Positions 61,598 through 64,000 of a stretch of 64,000 nt of DNA are shown here, piece by piece. Under the pieces are notes generated by a model. It saw only the letters and a list, made by a program, of their open reading frames with translations. It did not search any database and was not told the DNA's origin. This DNA comes from Hermodice carunculata (taxonomy: Eukaryota > Annelida > Polychaeta > Eunicida > Amphinomidae): the NCBI GenBank assembly GCA_964020975.1, contig OZ026614.1:3608304-3672303 (forward strand), in the 5' to 3' direction. Position 1 is the first letter of the stretch. Every line of letters begins with the position of its first letter. The position numbers and the translations under genes are program-made.

Positions 61598-62868
61598 TTA
61601 TCTTTTGCCCAACTTAATGTAAATGGGCTTGATGTGGAAGGAAGGATGGATGAATTGAACTATCTTTTAACAAAAAAACCTTTGATATTATTGGAATCAA
61701 TGAAACTAAACTAACGGAAAATATAACCGATTCTAAATATGAGCTTAATGGCTATGAATTTAAAAGATACGATAGAAAACAAGTTGGGAGAAAATCGAGA
61801 GGAGGTGGATGTGCATTATATGTAAAAAATCATATACCGTTCGAGGACAAGCCTGAATATATTCCTGGTGGCCTTGAAGGAATGTGTGGAATTGTAACTT
61901 TTCCCAACAGTAGCAAGCTCATTGTTGCCAATTATTATAGACCCCCTGACAGGCCTGTAGCCTGGTTTGATAAATTTAATATATTACTAGATAGTTTTAG
62001 TGATACCAAACTTGATTATGTTGTAAATGGTGATTTTAACTGTGATTTACTAAAACAAAACCTAGATAACAACACCAAACATTTCGTTGTTCAGTGTGAA
62101 ACCCATCAACTTACTCAGTTGGTGAATAAACCTACCAGAATTATGCCAACCAGTAGAACACTTGTTGATGTGATCCTCACATCTAGTCCTGATAAGGTAA
62201 TTGAGCATGATGTTAAAACGGTTGGTATTGCTGATCATTGTTTGGTATATCTTGTTCTATCGTCAAAATCTCGTGAACCAGCAAATATACACAGAACAAT
62301 CAGGATGCGTAATTTCAAAAACTGTGTATTGGAAGACTACTTGTCAGACCTACAACAATGTCACTGGTCATCTATAGAGGATGAAACTGATGTAGATGTG
62401 GCATATAACTTATGGAATGATACTTTTACCAAAGTATGTGACAAACACTGTCCTTTTGTCGACAGAAGATTTAGAAAAAGGTTTTTACCATGGTTGAATG
62501 ATGAAATCAAAGAAGACATTAAAATGAAATATCATTTTTCAAATAGGTGTCATAGCAAAGGCGTACACATATTCTGGAAGTTCTTCATACATTTCCATAA
62601 CATGGTAGCTAACTCCCTAAGAATTGCTAAACGAGATTATTATACAGGACTCATCTTAGAGAATAAATACAAGCCCAGGCTCATGTGGAAATGTCTGAAA
62701 AGCCTTCTCCAAGGGAAGGCAAAGTCAACCCCGCATGGACTACTCGTTGATGGACAAATTTTAAATAATCATATGTCCATGGCAAATGCCTTCAATGAGT
62801 TATTAGCTTCTGGTGGGCATAACCTAGCTGGAAAAAATACCAACTACACACAGTCATGTCGTAGGTGA
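61598..62868 (+). pseudogene. LINE APE endonuclease and linker
   Basis: Starts with F-A-Q-L-N-V-N-G-L (about 61601). The frame shifts in an A7 run (61672-61678), then continues F-D-I-I-G-I-N-E-T-K-L, G-G-G-C-A-L-Y-V, A-N-Y-Y-R-P-P-D, V-N-G-D-F-N-C-D, T-L-V-D-V-I-L-T and I-A-D-H-C-L. The catalytic Asn, Glu, Asp and His blocks of APE endonucleases are all present, though the last reads A-D-H where S-D-H is usual. The downstream linker leads to the RT. A 328-codon stretch (61882-62868) is uninterrupted. Confidence 0.85.
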
Positions 62869-62879
62869 TTAATATTCTT

Positions 62880-64000
62880 AACCAGACATCCCAGCCTTCA
62901 AGTTTCCCCTAACACTACAGATTTCGTAAGAAAGCAACTGGAATGTTTGCCTGAAAACAAGGCAATGGGCCTGGACAAGCTTTCTGGAAAGCTTCTCCGA
63001 GCTGCAGCGCCTGTCATTTGTAATCCTTTGACTTTCATTATGAATTTATCAAAGTGGTAAATTTGTCACGGAAGGGAAATTAGCAAAGGTAATACCCATA
63101 CATAAATCAGGTCCCCGTACTGACAGAAATAATTATACACCAATATCTATTTTGCCAATAGTCTCCAAAATTCTGGAAAAATTTGCTCACAAATCTTTCA
63201 CAGTGTTCTTGGATCAATATAATCTAGTCACATGTGTACAATCTGGTTTCCTCGACATGCATTCGACCATTAGTGCCCTACTTAATGATACTGATCGATG
63301 GCTTGTAAATATTGATGAAGGATTAGTAACTGGTGTGGTCTTTATTGACCTACGCAAAGCGTTTGACACCGTGGATATAGGCATCCTCCTAAATAAGCTC
63401 TCAGCTTTTGGAGTAACATCCAGTGAAAAAGAATTGTTTGAAAGTTATCTAACTGGTCGCATGCAGTCTGTGGCCGTAGATGGACAAACATCTACACCCC
63501 TACCTGTCACTATAGGTGTTCCACAGGGATCGATTCTAGGACCCCTCTTGTTTGTGCTAAATTTAAATGACTTACCCAGCATAACTAACAAATGTCTTTC
63601 GACTATGTATGCGGATGATACTGAAATTGAACATGCATGAGAGCCCAAACAGTATCAAATCCTAGAAAGCACCATAAATAGCGACTTAAAAAGACTTAAA
63701 ATGTATTTTAATGAAAACAGGCTTAGTGTCAATATTGACAAATGCCAGTTTATGCTGATAGGGACATACCAGTCTCTACGTAAAATACCCAAGCTGAATA
63801 TCAATATTGATGATCAACATGTGCAACAAGTTAGCTCGGCGAAATATCTTGGAATATACATTAATTCAAGCCTGAAATGGGATCTTCACATTGATAACAT
63901 GTTTAAAAAATATCTGCTAAAATTGCAATTTTTCGATCCCTGAGAAAGCTTGTACCAGTGAAGGCACTCAAACTACTCTACAGTGCTATAGTACAACCGC
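62880..64000 (+). pseudogene. LINE reverse transcriptase, incomplete at window end
   Basis: An RT finger block A-M-G-L-D-K-L-S (about 62965) is followed, after a frame change near 63060, by I-P-I-H-K-S-G, an I-L-P-I-V-S-K-I-L-E-K block, G-V-V-F-I-D-L-R-K-A-F-D-T-V-D, G-V-P-Q-G-S-I-L-G-P-L-L-F and Y-A-D-D (about 63609), all canonical for Jockey/CR1-group RT. The thumb region E-N-R-L-S-V-N and A-K-Y-L-G-I-Y-I follows (63701-63943). The sequence then leaves the window while still coding. Confidence 0.87.

Larger units (their letters stand above)
60843..64000 (+). mobile_element. CR1-like LINE, cut by the right window edge
   Basis: In order: a 164-codon N-terminal frame (60843-61337), a PHD-type zinc finger (about 61313-61450), APE endonuclease (about 61600-62290), linker (to about 62868) and reverse transcriptase (about 62900 onward), reaching the window end. 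PHD-endonuclease-RT in one reading unit is characteristic of CR1-group elements. Several frame breaks make this copy non-autonomous. The 5' boundary is not defined; the sequence similarity I can follow starts no later than 61200. Confidence 0.83.

Overview
This is eukaryotic, almost certainly metazoan, nuclear DNA. It is AT-rich, packed with microsatellites and mobile elements, and host coding sequence is sparse and split by kilobase-scale introns. The mix of elements (Tx1-like and CR1-like LINEs, a LINE 5' piece with a 2A-like motif, Tc1 transposase, a Mutator-like transposase beside a His-Me nuclease, an LTR fossil) fits a marine invertebrate. Molluscs and other lophotrochozoans, ambulacrarians and cephalochordates all remain possible; I lean weakly to a lophotrochozoan.

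Layout. 1-5.8 kb: simple repeats, a decayed LINE tail on the minus strand and a 47-bp minisatellite. 6.0-15.0 kb: an old, broken Ty3/Gypsy-type LTR element split by about 5 kb of later DNA. That inserted DNA holds a candidate two-gene mobile element (8300-12899): a Mutator-like DDE transposase on the minus strand and a zinc-bound His-Me (HNH) nuclease on the plus strand, facing tail to tail, between 696-bp direct repeats that differ at only 3 positions. 17.6-26.9 kb: a full-length 9.25-kb Tx1-like LINE with a 14-16 bp target-site duplication, ORF1, an unusually long 3.75-kb spacer containing tandem duplications, ORF2 and a poly(A) tail. 28,995-29,225: a short TTAA-flanked inverted-repeat element. 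36.2-58.1 kb: the one clear host gene, a rhodopsin-family (probably peptide-type) G-protein-coupled receptor on the minus strand. Six exons with matching splice phases cover the end of TM1 through TM7; the N-terminal and C-terminal exons were not found. Its introns hold a Tc1 remnant, LINE fragments, long compound microsatellites and a low-copy repeat family present in opposite orientations near the two ends of the gene. 60.8-64.0 kb: a CR1-like LINE (PHD finger, endonuclease, reverse transcriptase) running off the right edge.

Apart from the receptor, the proteins encoded here are mobility enzymes. The best candidate for something undescribed is the transposase-nuclease pair at 8.3-12.9 kb. 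The reading-frame breaks I located in the LINEs and in that transposase mostly lie at or next to homopolymer runs, so recent decay and sequencing error cannot be told apart from this sequence alone.
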